From: Eledone cirrhosa
Taxonomy: Eukaryota > Mollusca > Cephalopoda > Octopoda > Eledonidae
Direction: 5' to 3'
DNA: 64,000 nt
Assembly: GCA_964016885.1 (NCBI GenBank)
Contig: OZ024742.1
Coordinates: 364,175,877-364,239,876, forward strand
Both the position numbers and the translations under genes were made by a program. Below are positions 10,504 to 22,155 of this stretch, piece after piece. Under the pieces are notes generated by a model. That model made no database searches, was not told the origin of the DNA, and saw nothing but the letters and a program-made list of their open reading frames with translations. Every line of letters begins with the position of its first letter. The first letter of the stretch is position 1.

Positions 10504-11663
10504 CTAAATACTTGTATCCTCTTCAGCATCAATTTCCTTTATCTTCTCACCTGTTGGTATCTGGATTCCGTTGCTTCTGCTCAGTTTACCCCTCTTCATC
10601 ACAAGGACTCCACACTTAATAATACCAAATTGCCTACATATATCATTGCTGAAAATAAGAACAGTGTCAACAAGCACATCCAACTCCCTCTCACTCTTCC
10701 CGAAGAGCTTAAGATCGTCCATGAAGAGGAGGTGATTGGTGGTAAGCTCTCCCTTTCCCAACTTGTATCCTGCTCTCACTTTTCGCAGTACAATGATCAG
10801 GACAAGGACAAACAACAGAGGGGACAAACTATCTCCCTGGAAGATACCTCTCTTAATCTTCATGCCTCCAAGGATTCTCCGCCTGATGTTAACTTTATTT
10901 TCCAGGACTTCATACTTTTGCTCAACAACTGTCTGATGTTATCTGCCATCCTGAAGATCTCTAGGCTTTTGGTTATCCAAGAATGAGGTACCATGTCGAA
11001 TGCATCTTTGTAGTCTATCCATCCCATGGCAAGACCAGTGTGTCTCCTCTTGTAATTCTTCATTACTATCTTATCAATAAGTAACTGGTCCTTTCTACCA
11101 CAGGACTTCTTTCGGCATCCTTTCTGTTCGTCCGGTAACAAGTTGTTTATGTGGAGGTGATGGTAGATTTCCTCAGACACAATGCTTGTTAACAGTTTCC
11201 ACATTACGGACAGATATGTGATAGGTCTATAGTTGGTAACATCATTACCCTTGATTCGGTCTTTCATTACCAGAACTGTGGTACCTTTCGTCAACCACTC
11301 TAGTACGTCAACTGACATCAAGCAGTCATTGAACATGGTTGTCAGTTTCGGGTGGAGGGATGTTATATTTTTAATCCAATACCCCTGCACACCATCTGGG
11401 CCTGGTGATTTCCAGTTGGTTAGTTTTCTTGCCTGCTCCTTAAGAGTTTCAACTGTGATACTCAAATCAGTTTGATGGTGTGCCTGTTCGCTAATCGTCT
11501 TTTGTACTGTCTCAATCCACACTGCCTGATCATTATGTTTAACATTCTGCTCCCATATTCCTCTCCAGAATGTCTTAGTTTTTTCCGCTTCAGGGATCAA
11601 GTCGTTGCCTCTTTCTTTCCCTTCAAGCTGCCCAAACAACATCTTCTGGTTATTGTCAAACAT
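10504..11663 (-). pseudogene. RLE-1 reverse transcriptase
   Basis: RT blocks in order: LTNWKSPGPDGVQGYWIKN (block 1), VMKDRIKGNDVTNYRPIT (block 2), DEQKGCRKKSCGRKDQLL (block 2a), MGWIDYKDAFDMVPHSWI (block 3), then after a frameshift near 10861 GIFQGDSLSPLLFVL (block 4) and HLLFMDDLKLFG (block 5, FMDD catalytic motif). Function: target-primed reverse transcription. Identical block order to RLE-2 with about half the residues shared, so the two are separate families and not recent duplicates. Confidence 0.85.
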
Positions 11664-12710
11664 GCGGTTCTGTCTATACTGACTGACTCTGCTCTCGTAT
11701 CGCCTAATCTTTACGCTCTTTGCTACAATGCGTTGCTTCAGCTCCTCTATGATAATATTTAACTTTTTCCTCCTAGTTTTGTACTTTATTTCCAGTCTAA
11801 TTTTAGTTTCTATGTTTTGTAGTGTCCCATTCAGTAGGGACTCAAGCTTTCCAATATCATTTCTAATTTCCCTGATTTGACCATTCAGTCGTTTCTTCCA
11901 CCAAGGTTCTGATCATTCTTGTTTGTTGTTTCCTCTCGCTTTTATGTCAAGTAATTTCCTCACCGCATTTGCTGTTGCTTTGATGATATTGTTGCACTGG
12001 TGAAGGTTCCTCGCCTCAAGGATGGGATGACTTTGTTTACCTTAGCTGTTGTTTCTTTTAACTTTTTCCTGTCTACAAATCTTAGGTTCATAAGTTTCCC
12101 ACTATCATTGTTCATTTCATCTACCACTAAGTTTAGGATATCAACCAAATCTTATCCTAGCCCGTCAGCATTCATTTCCTCAATGGCCGTATCTTTGTTC
12201 CAGTTATTATTTATTTCAGCATTCAGATCATTGTCTGCTTCGGTTGCTTCCTCCGTTCTCTCAACCTCTTCACCTTCATCTCCCACTGGCCCGTTTGCCT
12301 GTCATACGCCACTCTCCATTTCCAATCTAATCTCTCGGCTGAATTCCTCCAGTTCTAGCTCGCTTATCCACCCATTAGTTCTTATTACCCGAGCCTGCCC
12401 GGCCAAATTTTGTTCATCTAATTTAAGTAGACCAATCTCGTTCCATATGCTATACATCCGTTTCGTATAGCCATTTTCTTTGGGGTTACTCTTCAGGTAA
12501 CATTGCATAACAGTTCTATTCAATTCTTTCGTCCAGTTGGTTCTGGTTCTTTTCCTTCTTCTTCTTACTCCAACACCAGCAGTATTTGGATGACAGCCAG
12601 GTCCCTGCTCTTCTGCTGGGCCAGGGAGCTCCTGCTGGGTGAGAGTCTGTCACATGACATTCCAGTCTCCACTTCACCGTTATACGAACTGTTTATGTTC
12701 GACATTTAAA
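11664..12710 (-). pseudogene. RLE-1 N-terminal region
   Basis: Recognisable pieces: YTKRMYSIWNEIGLLKLDEQ and ARVIRTNGWISELELEEFSR (about 12460-12310), an N-terminal block common in RLE-type LINE proteins, and NLRFVDRKKLKETTAKVNKV (about 12070). Frames are broken in several places. No zinc-finger motif could be confirmed. Confidence 0.6.
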
Positions 12711-13612
12711 CACTCATATCGAGGATTAGTGAATGTATGGTTACATTACCACCGGTGATTTCATGACCCCCGTTGATTTGATCACCCCCGGTCATTTTAG
12801 CGTGACACTATCACGCTGTAGACGAACATAAATAAACAAACAAACAAACAGGTAAAAACCCCCCAAAATAAGCATAAGTTTCATTGTAATGAAATGTTGA
12901 ATGTCTGACTTAGTTTTTTTGCTTGTCTGTCTATTAGTTTTTCTTTTCTTCTTTCATTTCTTTACGTCCTTTGTTGCTGCTGTGCTGTTTTGATTTTGAT
13001 TTTTGATTTTTTGATTTTTTGACCGGGTCATCAAATCAGTCTATTTATATCTATTGATGCCTTCCTCATTTAGTGGGAGCACTATGATGCCTGTCTTAGC
13101 AGGAGGCAGTGGGAGACAATAGCGGCGGCAGCGATGATGAGGCAGTTGTGGTGTTGGTGATGTGCTAGTAGTACTTAGCAGGAGGTAGTGGGAGAGAATA
13201 GCGGCAGTAGCGATAATGAGGCAGTGGTGGTGGTGATGTGATCGTAGTACTGTAGTGATGGTGTTGAAGTTGAAGTAAAATAGAAGTTGAGGTTACTTGA
13301 CTAGAGTTTTTGGCGTGGTAGTGGTGATGGTGGCGGTGGTGGTGTTGGTGGTGAAATTATTTGCCTGTCTGTCCACTTAACCATTTTACTGTTTTCCGAC
13401 TATAACATTTCTGATCCAAAATTAAATATTAAATATTCGGGCCCTATGCCATAATGTGATGCGTTGTCGATTGCTGAGGGTCAACAACTGTAATCTTATA
13501 TTTCATTTGTAATAATAATTATTCTATCACAGTTGTTTTAAATAAGTAAAAATCAAAAACTGACGGGAGCGATTCCATAACGATATATATCCACCATTTA
13601 CGTTTTCTTCCC
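12711..13612 (-). other. RLE-1 5' untranslated region
   Basis: No coding frame. The stretch 13020-13600 resembles 17050-17785 upstream of RLE-2: a GGTCA...TCAGTCTATTTATAT block, GGTGG/GGCGG-rich repeats, and a shared terminal ATCAAAAACTGACGGGAGCG next to (TTA)n. Both lie directly upstream of RLE N-terminal coding sequence, so they are best read as related 5' UTRs. Confidence 0.65.

Positions 13613-13662
<50 letters not shown>
13613..13662. repeat. (TTA)n tract shared by RLE-1 5' end and RLE-2 3' end
   Basis: About 16 TTA units. It is the only DNA between the two head-to-tail elements. Confidence 0.95.
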
Positions 13663-13663
<1 letters not shown>

Positions 13664-13854
13664 AGTTGCATTGATCTTGCTTTATGTTCATACGAGTTAT
13701 CACCAAGACACAACCAGTGACCTCAAGAGACAACAAGGTCCGCCATGTTCAAGAAAGAACATACATACTCACACATGCATCTTTAGGTGTTTAGACTTGT
13801 GATGTACTTATATTGACAGAATCTTCCTTAGTATATGGGCAGTTCCCATTAGTA

Positions 13855-14430
13855 CTATCTTTCGTATTTCTCCTTACGCGGGTTTCCTGGGATTTGCGAT
13901 AAGTAATCATTAGACCCCTTAGGTATCATTCCCAGAGCGCCTACAACCACTGGTATTGTTTTAGTTCTCAATTTCCACATTTTTCCAATTTCTATCTCCA
14001 GGTCCTTATACTTGCTCAATTTTTCAAATGTTTTTATAGATACATTCTTGTCTATTGGAACAGACATATCAATTAGCAGGCATACCCTCTTTTTAAAGTC
14101 CTTCAATATTATATCAGGTCAATTTGCATCTATTTTTCGGTCTGTTTGGATAATAAAGTTCCACAAGATTGAGATGTGATCTTTTTCAAGTATGGGAGGT
14201 GGTTGATGCTCCCACCAATTCTTTTGATGGGGCAGGTCAAAATGCTTACACATTATCCAATGTATGTATTGTGCAGCTCTGTCATGCCTGTTTAGGTATT
14301 CGGTTGGAGCTATAGGACTGCACATTGAAATTATATGGTCAATGGTCTCTGGTTGTTTTTTGCATACACGGCATAATGGGCTGCATCCATTTTTTATTAT
14401 GTTGGCTTGGTAATTTTTGTTGGCAGACAC
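13855..14430 (-). pseudogene. RLE-2 CCHC knuckle and restriction-like endonuclease
   Basis: CCHC knuckle PLCRVCKKQPETIDHIISMC, then DRAAQYIHWIMCKHFDLP, HISILWNFIIQTDRKID, then the endonuclease. The RPD motif reads stop-PD: a TGA at about 14116-14118 replaces the expected Arg codon, consistent with CGA-to-TGA decay at a CpG. After it PDIILKDFKKR, LLIDMSVPIDKNV, then VPVVVGALGMIPKG-like. The catalytic D residues persist but the protein would stop before them. Confidence 0.8.
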
Positions 14431-15314
14431 TGATCTTGTGCTGATATAATCAGTCCTTCAGTCTCCGATTTCCGTCCAGAGGATGCCAACCACTGATGGG
14501 TTAAAGTTTTGTCAACATCAGGATTGTTAACTCGCTCTGGGTATTTTCCATACAGAGGCTTTTCTTGCCATTTCTTAGCCAGTTTCTGTAGCAGTTCTTT
14601 CTTTGCAGTTACTTTTACCTGCTTTGCTTTTTCTGTGCTTTCGATTTCAGCAGTAAATGGGACTTCTGAAATTTGTAGTCCATTACTGTATCTTTGTGCA
14701 TCTTTTGTAATGGAATATGATCTTTTGATGCTTTCGTGTTTCAAAACGAGTTTGATCATCCAATCATGTGATTCCCTTAGATATGTTGATAATCAAATTG
14801 TTGCAGTTTTCAACGCAATGTCTAACTGGACTAACCCACGTCCTCGTTCTTTCCTAGGGAGATATATTCTATCTATATCTTCCTTAGGGTGATGCATTCT
14901 GTGCATGGTTAAGAATTTTCGAATTTTTCTATCCAGCCTACGGATCTCTGTATTTGACCAGTTGATGACATTGTAACTGTAAGTTACTACTGGTATGGCA
15001 AGCGTGTTTATGGCATCGATCCTATTCCTTGCATTCAATTCCGTTCTTAAGATTGCTCTAACTCTGCGGTAACATTCCTTCCTTATCCTTTCCCTCATTG
15101 TCGAGTGCTTGATTCCGTCTCCTTCACAAACACCTAGATATTTGTAAGTTTTTTCTTGATCAAGTTCTCTTATCACGTTCCCCCGATCAAGATTAATGTC
15201 TGAACTCTTCAGCAGCTTTCCTCTGGTTAACGTTGCTTTGGCGCATTTATCTAGTCCAAACTCCATTTTAATGTCATCACTGAACTGCTCCACAGTGGAT
15301 AATAGCCCTTGCAA
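14397..15314 (-). pseudogene. RLE-2 RT thumb and connector
   Basis: One frame with a single stop near 14790. EFGLDKCAKATLTRG, YKYLGVCEGDGI, YRRVRAILRTELNARNRIDA, TYSYNVINWSNTEIRRLDRK and YLPRKERGRGLVQLD are typical RT thumb and connector motifs. The remainder is Lys-rich and leads to the CCHC region. This stretch is what RLE-1 has partly lost. Confidence 0.75.
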
Positions 15315-15321
15315 TTGTTCA

Positions 15322-16887
15322 TCATTTTATTGCAAATAGTTTCAGGTCATCCATGTAGAACAAGTGATTAATGGTTTTGTCATAGACTCTATATCCATGT
15401 TTTGTTTCATTGAGCATTTTACTTAATGGTATAAGTACGATGCGGAATAAAAGCGGTGATAAAGAGTCACCCTGAAAAATTCCACAATTAATATTAACTT
15501 CTCCAGCTTCCATTGATTTTGTTTCACTATTCAAAAGGAGTGTCGTTTTCCATGTCTTCATACTGAATGACAAAAACCTCCTGACAACGGGGGATATTTT
15601 GAAAATCTCTAAACATTATTCAATCCAACTGTGTGGCAAACTATCGAAAGCATTTTTATAATCTATCCAAGCAATGGATAGATTTTTGTGTCTATTATGA
15701 CAATCTTCCAGTATCATTTTGTTAACCAAAAGCTGATCCTTACAGCCATATGAGCCTCGTTTACACCCTTTCTGCTCAATGGGAAATAGGTCATTTGTTA
15801 TCAGGTGGTCATATGTATATTCAGTTAGGACTGATGTTAACATTTTATACATTGTTATCGGTCTGTAATTTTGGGGATTGTTTGTCTCATCATTCTTCGG
15901 AAGCAGGAATGTAATGCCGTTAACTAGCCATGATGGTATATTTTCTGGCTCCTTAACTATTTCATCGTAAAGTTGGGCTAACAACTCATGAGACTCTGTG
16001 AAGGCATTTATCCAAAAATTTTGTATTTTGTCTTTTCCTGGGGATTTCCATTTGCTGGTTTTTCTTAGAGCCAAGCGCAACTGTTCAACTGTTATATTTT
16101 CCCATATTTGTTCTTCAAGGTGAGCTGTATCTTTCATTTGTCTGTCTAGCCATGGGGCATGTATGTTATGAACCTTTTCTTCGGCCCAGATCTTTTCCCA
16201 GAATTCTTGCACTTCCTCCTTGGGTGGTATTGATTTAGCAGTTATTGTTGACTTACCAATCTTTCTGTAGAAGTTTCTTTGGTTGTTTTTGAACATATTA
16301 TTTTCCTTAGAGAATCTAGATAGTTTTTCAAAGCGCCTTATACGAGCAGCTTTAGCCGACACTTTTTGCTTGATTATTTCTATCAGCATGTCTATTTCAC
16401 TTGTTGGTTTTATACTGTACTTTCTTTTCAATTTTCTAAGTTTAGTTTGTTTAACATGTTCACCTACTTTATAGTTTGTTAACATTTCTATGTCAGATCG
16501 GAGAAGGTTTATTTGCCGATTGATGTTCTCTTGCCAAGTAGATTTCTTGTGGGAATTCCTTTGTTTTTTTATCTTCACTCCACATAAGTGAGTGGTGACT
16601 TTAGCCGATGCATAATAGAGAAGATTTAAATCAGTAATGTTTAGTTTGTTTATGATGATAATGTTTTTGAGAATTATGTTAGTCTTGTGTATTATCTTTT
16701 GGTTCTGTTTGGAGTTCTGGATCTTAGGGAGGGTGTCTCGTTGCCCCATGTCAGATTCTTTCATTTTCATCCATTCGATCATAATTTCATCCTTCAAGTT
16801 GGCAACTTCATTCTCATTCATTTCTTTATCATTTACGATCTCATTATTTTCATTTGGAGTTTCATCTTGAGCATGCACTCCCTCCAC
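15322..16887 (-). pseudogene. RLE-2 N-terminal region and reverse transcriptase
   Basis: Single frame, interrupted once near 15614. The first ~200 residues are acidic then Lys/Asn-rich (NNEIVNDKEMNENEV). RT blocks follow: TSKWKSPGKDKIQNFWIN, PENIPSWLVNGITFLLPK, NNPQNYRPIT, KGCKRGSYGCKDQLLVNK, IAWIDYKNAFDSLPHSWIE, CGIFQGDSLSPLLF and HLFYMDDLKLFA (YMDD). The stop lies between blocks 3 and 4. Performs target-primed reverse transcription in intact relatives. Confidence 0.85.
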
Positions 16888-16899
16888 TTTTTCGATCCT

Positions 16900-17783
16900 T
16901 TCTTTAATTTGTTCTGTTGCCAGTGATTCCGCCCCAACGCTGGGGTTCGAAGTGTTACAATTTACCTCGTTTGTCGGTGGTGGTGCTGGGGCTTTTTATA
17001 TTGTTGGTGAGGAAGGGGGGAGCCAGCAGTGCCATAGTCGATGACGTTTGGCCGGTGGCCAGGTCACTAAGTCAATCTATTTATATATTTTGCTAGCCTC
17101 TCCCTTGTCTAGTGATACCGCCACGTTCCCCTTTCTTAAGTTAACAGGGGAATAGTGGTGGTAGCAATGAAGGAGTGGTGGCGGCGGTGATGGGATAGTG
17201 GTAGCAATGATGGATGGTGTGGTGGCGGCGGTGGCGTCGGCGTTACTGAGTTTTATTGAATGGACTAGTTTTTTTGATATGTAGTATCTATGCGTTTGTG
17301 TCGCGTATGTTTAATATATGTGTTGAATAGACTAGTTTTGTTTCATCTGTAGTATCTATGCCTTTGTGTCGCGTATGTTTAATATATGCGTTGAGATATT
17401 CCCGTAAAATTGGAATTAAACATTATGATGCTGGGATTGGTGGTGGTGGTGGTGAAATTGCCGTTATCTGGCTGTTATATTTAGTGTACACAGAAGGGTG
17501 ATGGGGTAGGTGGTGTATCACGTTTCTGGTGTTGGTGAAATTGCTGTTATTTGGCTGTTCTATATAGTGTAGACAGAGGGCGTTTTCTTCCATTTATAAC
17601 CATTTTCTTTTTTGAATATAAAATATATAATACAAAATTGAATATTTGAGCGATATAACAATATATTATGGATCCTAATTTTTATAAGACTTGATTCGGT
17701 GATTTATGCATCATTTGTACTAAGAATTGTTATTTCACAATTGATTTAAATATGTTAAAAATCAAAAACTTACGGGAGCGATT

Positions 17784-17785
<2 letters not shown>
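16900..17785 (-). other. RLE-2 5' untranslated region
   Basis: No supported coding frame. GGTGG/GGCGG-rich, with a local tandem pair (GTAGTATCTATGC and GTGTCGCGTATGTTTAATAT at about 17280-17320 and again at 17350-17395). Ends in ATCAAAAACTTACGGGAGCG beside (ATT)n, as in RLE-1. Confidence 0.6.

Positions 17786-17830
<45 letters not shown>
17786..17830. repeat. (ATT)n tract at the RLE-2 5' end
   Basis: About 15 ATT units bounding RLE-2 upstream. Confidence 0.93.
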
Positions 17831-17833
<3 letters not shown>

Positions 17834-18399
17834 ATTGGTCTAGTCGGACGTCTTTTACTCGCTCCCAGTAAGTCGCTTTATTTGCATGTTAAAATTATTT
17901 GTTGTTAAATATTTCTTGTTGTGTAAGGGATATAAGCTCTTAGACTTTGTCTTGTGGGGGGGGGAAGAATAATATTTGGGCCTTTTGGCCCAAATATTTG
18001 AACATTTTACTTTTTAAAAAAAAATATTTAAAAAAACATGGCTGAGCCACGTACCCCAGTAATATGTCTGCTGTCGTGTGAACAAACACAACCACAAAGA
18101 AGGTGAACAAAGAAAACAACACTGAGAACACTAATTTTGAAAAAATTACCACACCTACAACAATAATAGAGTCAACCATAATACAGACAACAGGAAAAAA
18201 ATGACAACAATGCAACAACGATATTAACACCACTAACAAGAAAATAAACAACAACACCAACAGCAACAATACAAATTGCACCGAACAAAACAACAACGGT
18301 GGCACCAAAAACACAACCAACTACACCGTTTGTAGGAGTAGCAACAGCACCGTTTGTAGGAGTAGCAACAGCAACAACAACAGTAGTAGCAGTAGTGGC

Positions 18400-19424
18400 A
18401 GCAATAATGGTGCCGCTGAAAAAGGGGCCACTTCTTTCGCAGGTGTGGCTCGAAATATAGAGACAGTGCTAGTCACGGAGGAGAAATTGGCAGTTGCAAG
18501 AGTCATGGTGTCGAGAAACGACAATAGAGTTTCCCTGAAACCTCCACCCGATTTCTGCGCACGGTGAATTACCGCACCGAAAGCAAAATGTCACATCGGG
18601 TGGAGAGAACCATGGAGGCTCAAATCCAAAAGGCCTTGCGGTGCGTCTGGGCGCGCAATACTCACATCACCCGAGGCAAAAAGTACGCCATAGTAGACGT
18701 AATTTTCGCCACCCCCCAAAAGGCGAAGTCTCACTCTTTGGAAACGCTAAAGATTGAGGAGATAGTTTCGGTGCCCTCCTACTGCGGGCAGAAAATTGTG
18801 AGGGTCAAAGTGTCCAGGTCTCTCCCGACGTGCCCATACCTTGGCTGGCCGCGTCTGTACTGGCTGGAATCGAGGAGAAGACCACCATACTGCAAATACA
18901 GAGAAAGGGAAGAGAGAACTGCTCAGGAATAGGCATGCAAATGATAATACAGACTGACCAGGAGTGCATCGAGGCCATGCCAGATATTATAGACCTCGAA
19001 GAATGGCTCCAAATCCCTATAAGCGTGGAAGGAAGGCGCCCAAAATGCAATCTCCGTGGGCAGAAGGATCACTTCAGGGCATTCTGCCCGCAAATCACAG
19101 CCAAGAAGACGCCCCCCCCCTCCTTCCGACGCCCGATCCGCTGCTACCAAGAGCAGGGCAGGAAACAGAGGCAGAAGGAGGAGGACACCAAGGCCTCAGA
19201 CAACTAAAGCAGCGGCAGCAGTGGCGGCAACACCAACAGTCGCAGTAGCAACACCGGCGCCAAAATCACCAGAGCGAGCTCCACTACCACCACCAACAGC
19301 AGTGGAGCTCATACCCCTCCCAGATGCCACGGAATCTGACATGGAGTATGAGGTGGGAGGGATTTGGCAAACGGTCTGCCACAAAACAAAAGAAAAAACC
19401 CTTAGCTACACCCTCCAAAAGTGA
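18400..19424 (+). pseudogene. LINE ORF1, gag-like with zinc knuckle
   Basis: The protein is read through several frames: GATSFAGVARNIETVLV (about 18425), then RVERTMEAQIQKALRCVWAR and GKKYAIVDVIFATPQKAKS, PSYCGQKIVRVKVS, a frameshift near 18830, IPWLAASVLAGIEEKTTILQ, LEEWLQIPISVEGRRPKC. It ends with a zinc knuckle CNLRGQKDHFRAFC in which the second Cys of CX2C is Arg, so the finger is broken. The tail is Lys/Arg/Thr-rich low complexity. ORF1 proteins bind the element RNA. Confidence 0.7.
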
Positions 19425-19619
19425 AGACAGACAAAGAGGGGTAAAGGCTGCAAGGAGACTTGCAGCATCATCACCAACAACAACCACACCACCACCAGCA
19501 TCACCACAAACACCGACATCGCAAACATAGCAAAACACACACACCTAACAGCAACAACAAGAAAACAGTAACAAAATCACCCACCCACCCCACACACAAA
19601 AAAAAATGTATATGCCATA

Positions 19620-19905
19620 AACATAGCAAATAAAGAACTCATACCATATATAAAGCAGCACACAGACATCACAGAAAATAACTACTACACCCCACCAACA
19701 CCAAGAAATCTCCCGACAAACATAAGCATCATTGAAATCAAAATAGAACTTTACAAACTTTTAAAACAAAAATTCCCCAACTCAGTTCGAGACTTCAGAG
19801 GGTCAGTTACCAAGATGATGTACACCGATAACCTCTTGGAAACACCCATGACAAACCAAAGGGACGGTTCTTCTGTCCCTTCACCACACGATCAAGGTAA
19901 GTGAT
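19620..19905 (+). pseudogene. LINE ORF1 C-terminal segment
   Basis: An open stretch reads NLPTNISIIEIKIELYKLLK, NSVRDFRGSVTKMMYTDN, NQRDGSSVPSPHDQGK and stops at about 19903, just upstream of ORF2. It fits the C-terminal part of Tx1-type ORF1 but is out of frame with the preceding section. Confidence 0.5.
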
Positions 19906-19932
19906 CCTTTCTCACCCCGTTTCTCATCCAAC

Positions 19933-20725
19933 ATGGCCGTACTTAGAATAGGCAGTATAAATGTACGTGGCCTGGGTCATCTTGGAAGCAGGGTCACCTG
20001 CTCAACGACCTCAGGTGACTGAACATAGATGTGGTGGCCATCAATGCGACCAGAATCTCCGAAGCACGAGCCTTCGCACCGATCTTCGGCGGCTACGATG
20101 TATACGGATCTCCCAGACGTCCAGGATCGGGGAGAGGGTTGCTGTGCTTTTTCGGAGAGGCTTGGATCTCGCCATACGGGCCGTTTTCCTGGACCCAGAA
20201 GGTAAGTGCGTGGTGCTGGACGTGACCGGCAGCGAAGGCAATGCTTTCAGTCTAGTAGCCGTCTACGCTCCAACAGGGGCAGGACGGCCAGATTTCTTCA
20301 GACATCTAGTGACCTTTCTTGGAACGTCCCGCTCTTTAGTGTTAGTGGGCGACTGGAACTGTATCTTAGATGTACGCTGGGATTATGTGGGGCTACTAGT
20401 AAGGACATGAGGGTGTAAAAGCCTCCACAACCTGCTCAGACGTTTTGAACTGTCTGACAGGTATCGACTGGATTATTCGAATGTGCCAATGTGGACATGG
20501 GCAAAGCGCATCGAGTCGTCCAGATCGTATTTAGATAGACTATTCTGTAGGGAAACATATAAGGCTAGTGTAAGTTGTCCACATTTTAATGTAGTCGACT
20601 ACACGGACCACAAATTCGTGACCTGTGAGGTTGACTTAGATAGACTCCATATGCAAGGGTCCGGCTACTGGAAGCTGAACGAGTGTTTCCCGGCGCGCAA
20701 AGTTTACAGAGACCGGATTAGTTAA
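19933..20725 (+). pseudogene. LINE ORF2 AP-type endonuclease
   Basis: ATG at 19933 begins MAVLRIGSINVRGLGHLGSR, whose INVRGL is the first endonuclease/exonuclease/phosphatase-fold motif. Later pieces in shifting frames: VAINATRISEARAF (catalytic Glu of the ET motif region altered to Ala-Thr), VLDVTGSEGNAFSLVAVYAP, SLVLVGDWNCILD (the GDWN/GDFN motif) and VVDYTDHKFVTCEVD (TDH, equivalent to the SDH motif). At least three frameshifts. In intact elements it nicks target DNA. Confidence 0.78.
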
Positions 20726-21125
20726 GCGTGCGTTGACGGTTAAGATCGTCAGCAACATGTGGTGGTTTACCATGAAAAGGGCTATTAGAGTAGAATCGAA
20801 AGGTTTAGCAAAGGAGGAGGCGTTTAGGACAGGTATCGCAACCGACGTGCTTGCGGCGAGATTGGCACTCGACCAATTCTTCAACGCAAAGCATGAAGGA
20901 TGCGTTGTCAGTGCTAGAGCGCCTGCTCTGAGACACGAGAGGACGAAAGCCGTTCAATGTGCCCGGGTGGTGAAGGCGCGACGTGGCAACAAATCCACAA
21001 TACGGTTTTGATCAAAACGGCCGCATATTGCTCGAAACCGAGCAGATGTGTGCGGCTTTTCAACAGTTCTTTGCTCGATTGTTCGGGAGAGGCGGCGGGC
21101 CGGATCGGAGTATGGACTTCGGTGT
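20726..21125 (+). pseudogene. LINE ORF2 linker before the RT
   Basis: Readable as KIVSNMWWFTMKRAIRVESK, then after frameshifts GRILLETEQMCAAFQQFFAR and LFGRGGGPD, the region that normally leads into RT block 1. The RT itself does not follow. Confidence 0.55.
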
Positions 21126-21645
21126 ATACCCCGACGCTTGGAACTGGAATGTCTACAAGCGCTCACCGCCCTCTACCAGCTGGGCACTAGTATCGGTGGA
21201 ACATCCACCTTGGCCTTCTATAGAGGGCTAGTGGATGGAAAGAGCGACTACGTTCTCGGGGAGATCCTGGGCGTCGAAGACGATCAGCTGTTCGCTCGCT
21301 CGCTTCAAGAGAACTTGCCGGTTCGCGATAAGCTCTACAGGCACGGAGGTGCTGTCAGCCGAGCCTGTCCGAGATGCGCGAGGGCAACGAAACCGTCCTG
21401 CACGCACTCGTCAGTGCCCGAGGATAGCTGACTTGAGGAGCTATGGCGAACAGCTGCTCTTGTGTCTAGGACGGATCCGGTTATCGGCTGAGGTCATTGT
21501 GCAGATAGCCCCGCCATCCTCCTTTAAAGAGGAGGAAGGGCAGGCAGTTTTCATCTGTCTGGTGGCCATGGTGAAAGAGATTGTGTGGGGAACAAGGTTG
21601 AAAGGGTTGAAGAGACACTTTCCTCTTCGGCCAATCCCTGATTAA
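21126..21645 (+). pseudogene. LINE ORF2 C-terminal domain
   Basis: LECLQALTALYQLGTSIGG, GLVDGKSDYVLGEILGVEDD, SLQENLPVRDKLYRHG, then a zinc-finger-like CPRC followed after a frameshift by NETVLHALVS and RIADL. Then RIRLSAEVIVQIAPPSSF and FICLVAMVKEIVWGTRLKGL. This is the part that normally follows the RT thumb. Its direct joining to the pre-RT linker marks a deletion of roughly the whole RT. Confidence 0.65.
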
Positions 21646-22028
21646 CTTTTTCAAGTTTCACTTGAAGAGGAAAATCAGGGTGGAGAGACAATTGCTGTCT
21701 TCTAGTAAGATGGTTGAAAGGTGGGGGAAAGTGGCGAGTCTGGTCCGAGTGAACGGGCCCGCTCTGAGTATGTGCCTGTAGACTGAGGAGTGGGAAAATT
21801 GAGACAGAGCGCTGGCCGTGGTCTTTTTTCTGTGGTTTTCGCCACGAATGACCCTCGGAGGTTTCACCCCTTTTTGGGGGAATTTTGTTTGTTTTAATTT
21901 TTTGGATTTCTAGCCCGATTTTGTTATAACCAGTTTACACGACCAAAACCCACTTTGTATCGTCCTGTACTGTTCTGTGCTATCTCTAATATTTTACTTC
22001 GTGTTAGCCCTTGTGGCCTAAAAGAAAC

Positions 22029-22155
<127 letters not shown>

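Larger units (their letters stand above)
9411..13612 (-). mobile_element. RLE-1: non-LTR retrotransposon with restriction-like endonuclease
   Basis: Minus-strand LINE with the single-ORF order N-terminal region, RT, CCHC knuckle, PD-(D/E)XK restriction-like endonuclease. Both ends abut (TAA)n: 13613-13662 upstream and 9376-9411 downstream. Domain order and RLE fit the old RLE group of non-LTR elements (R2, R4/Dong, NeSL, Hero). Insertion in TAA repeats is a known property of Dong-type elements, so R4/Dong-like is my best guess. Two in-frame stops, two frameshifts and a deletion of about 70 codons make this copy dead. Confidence 0.8.
13663..17785 (-). mobile_element. RLE-2: second restriction-like-endonuclease LINE
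   Basis: Same orientation and domain order as RLE-1, and bounded by (TAA)n at 13613-13662 and 17786-17830. It is more complete, with RT, thumb, CCHC and endonuclease all present, but carries an in-frame stop after the SWIE block near 15614, a frameshift near 15318, a stop near 14790, a frameshift near 14410, and a stop inside the endonuclease. Tentatively R4/Dong-like. Confidence 0.8.
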
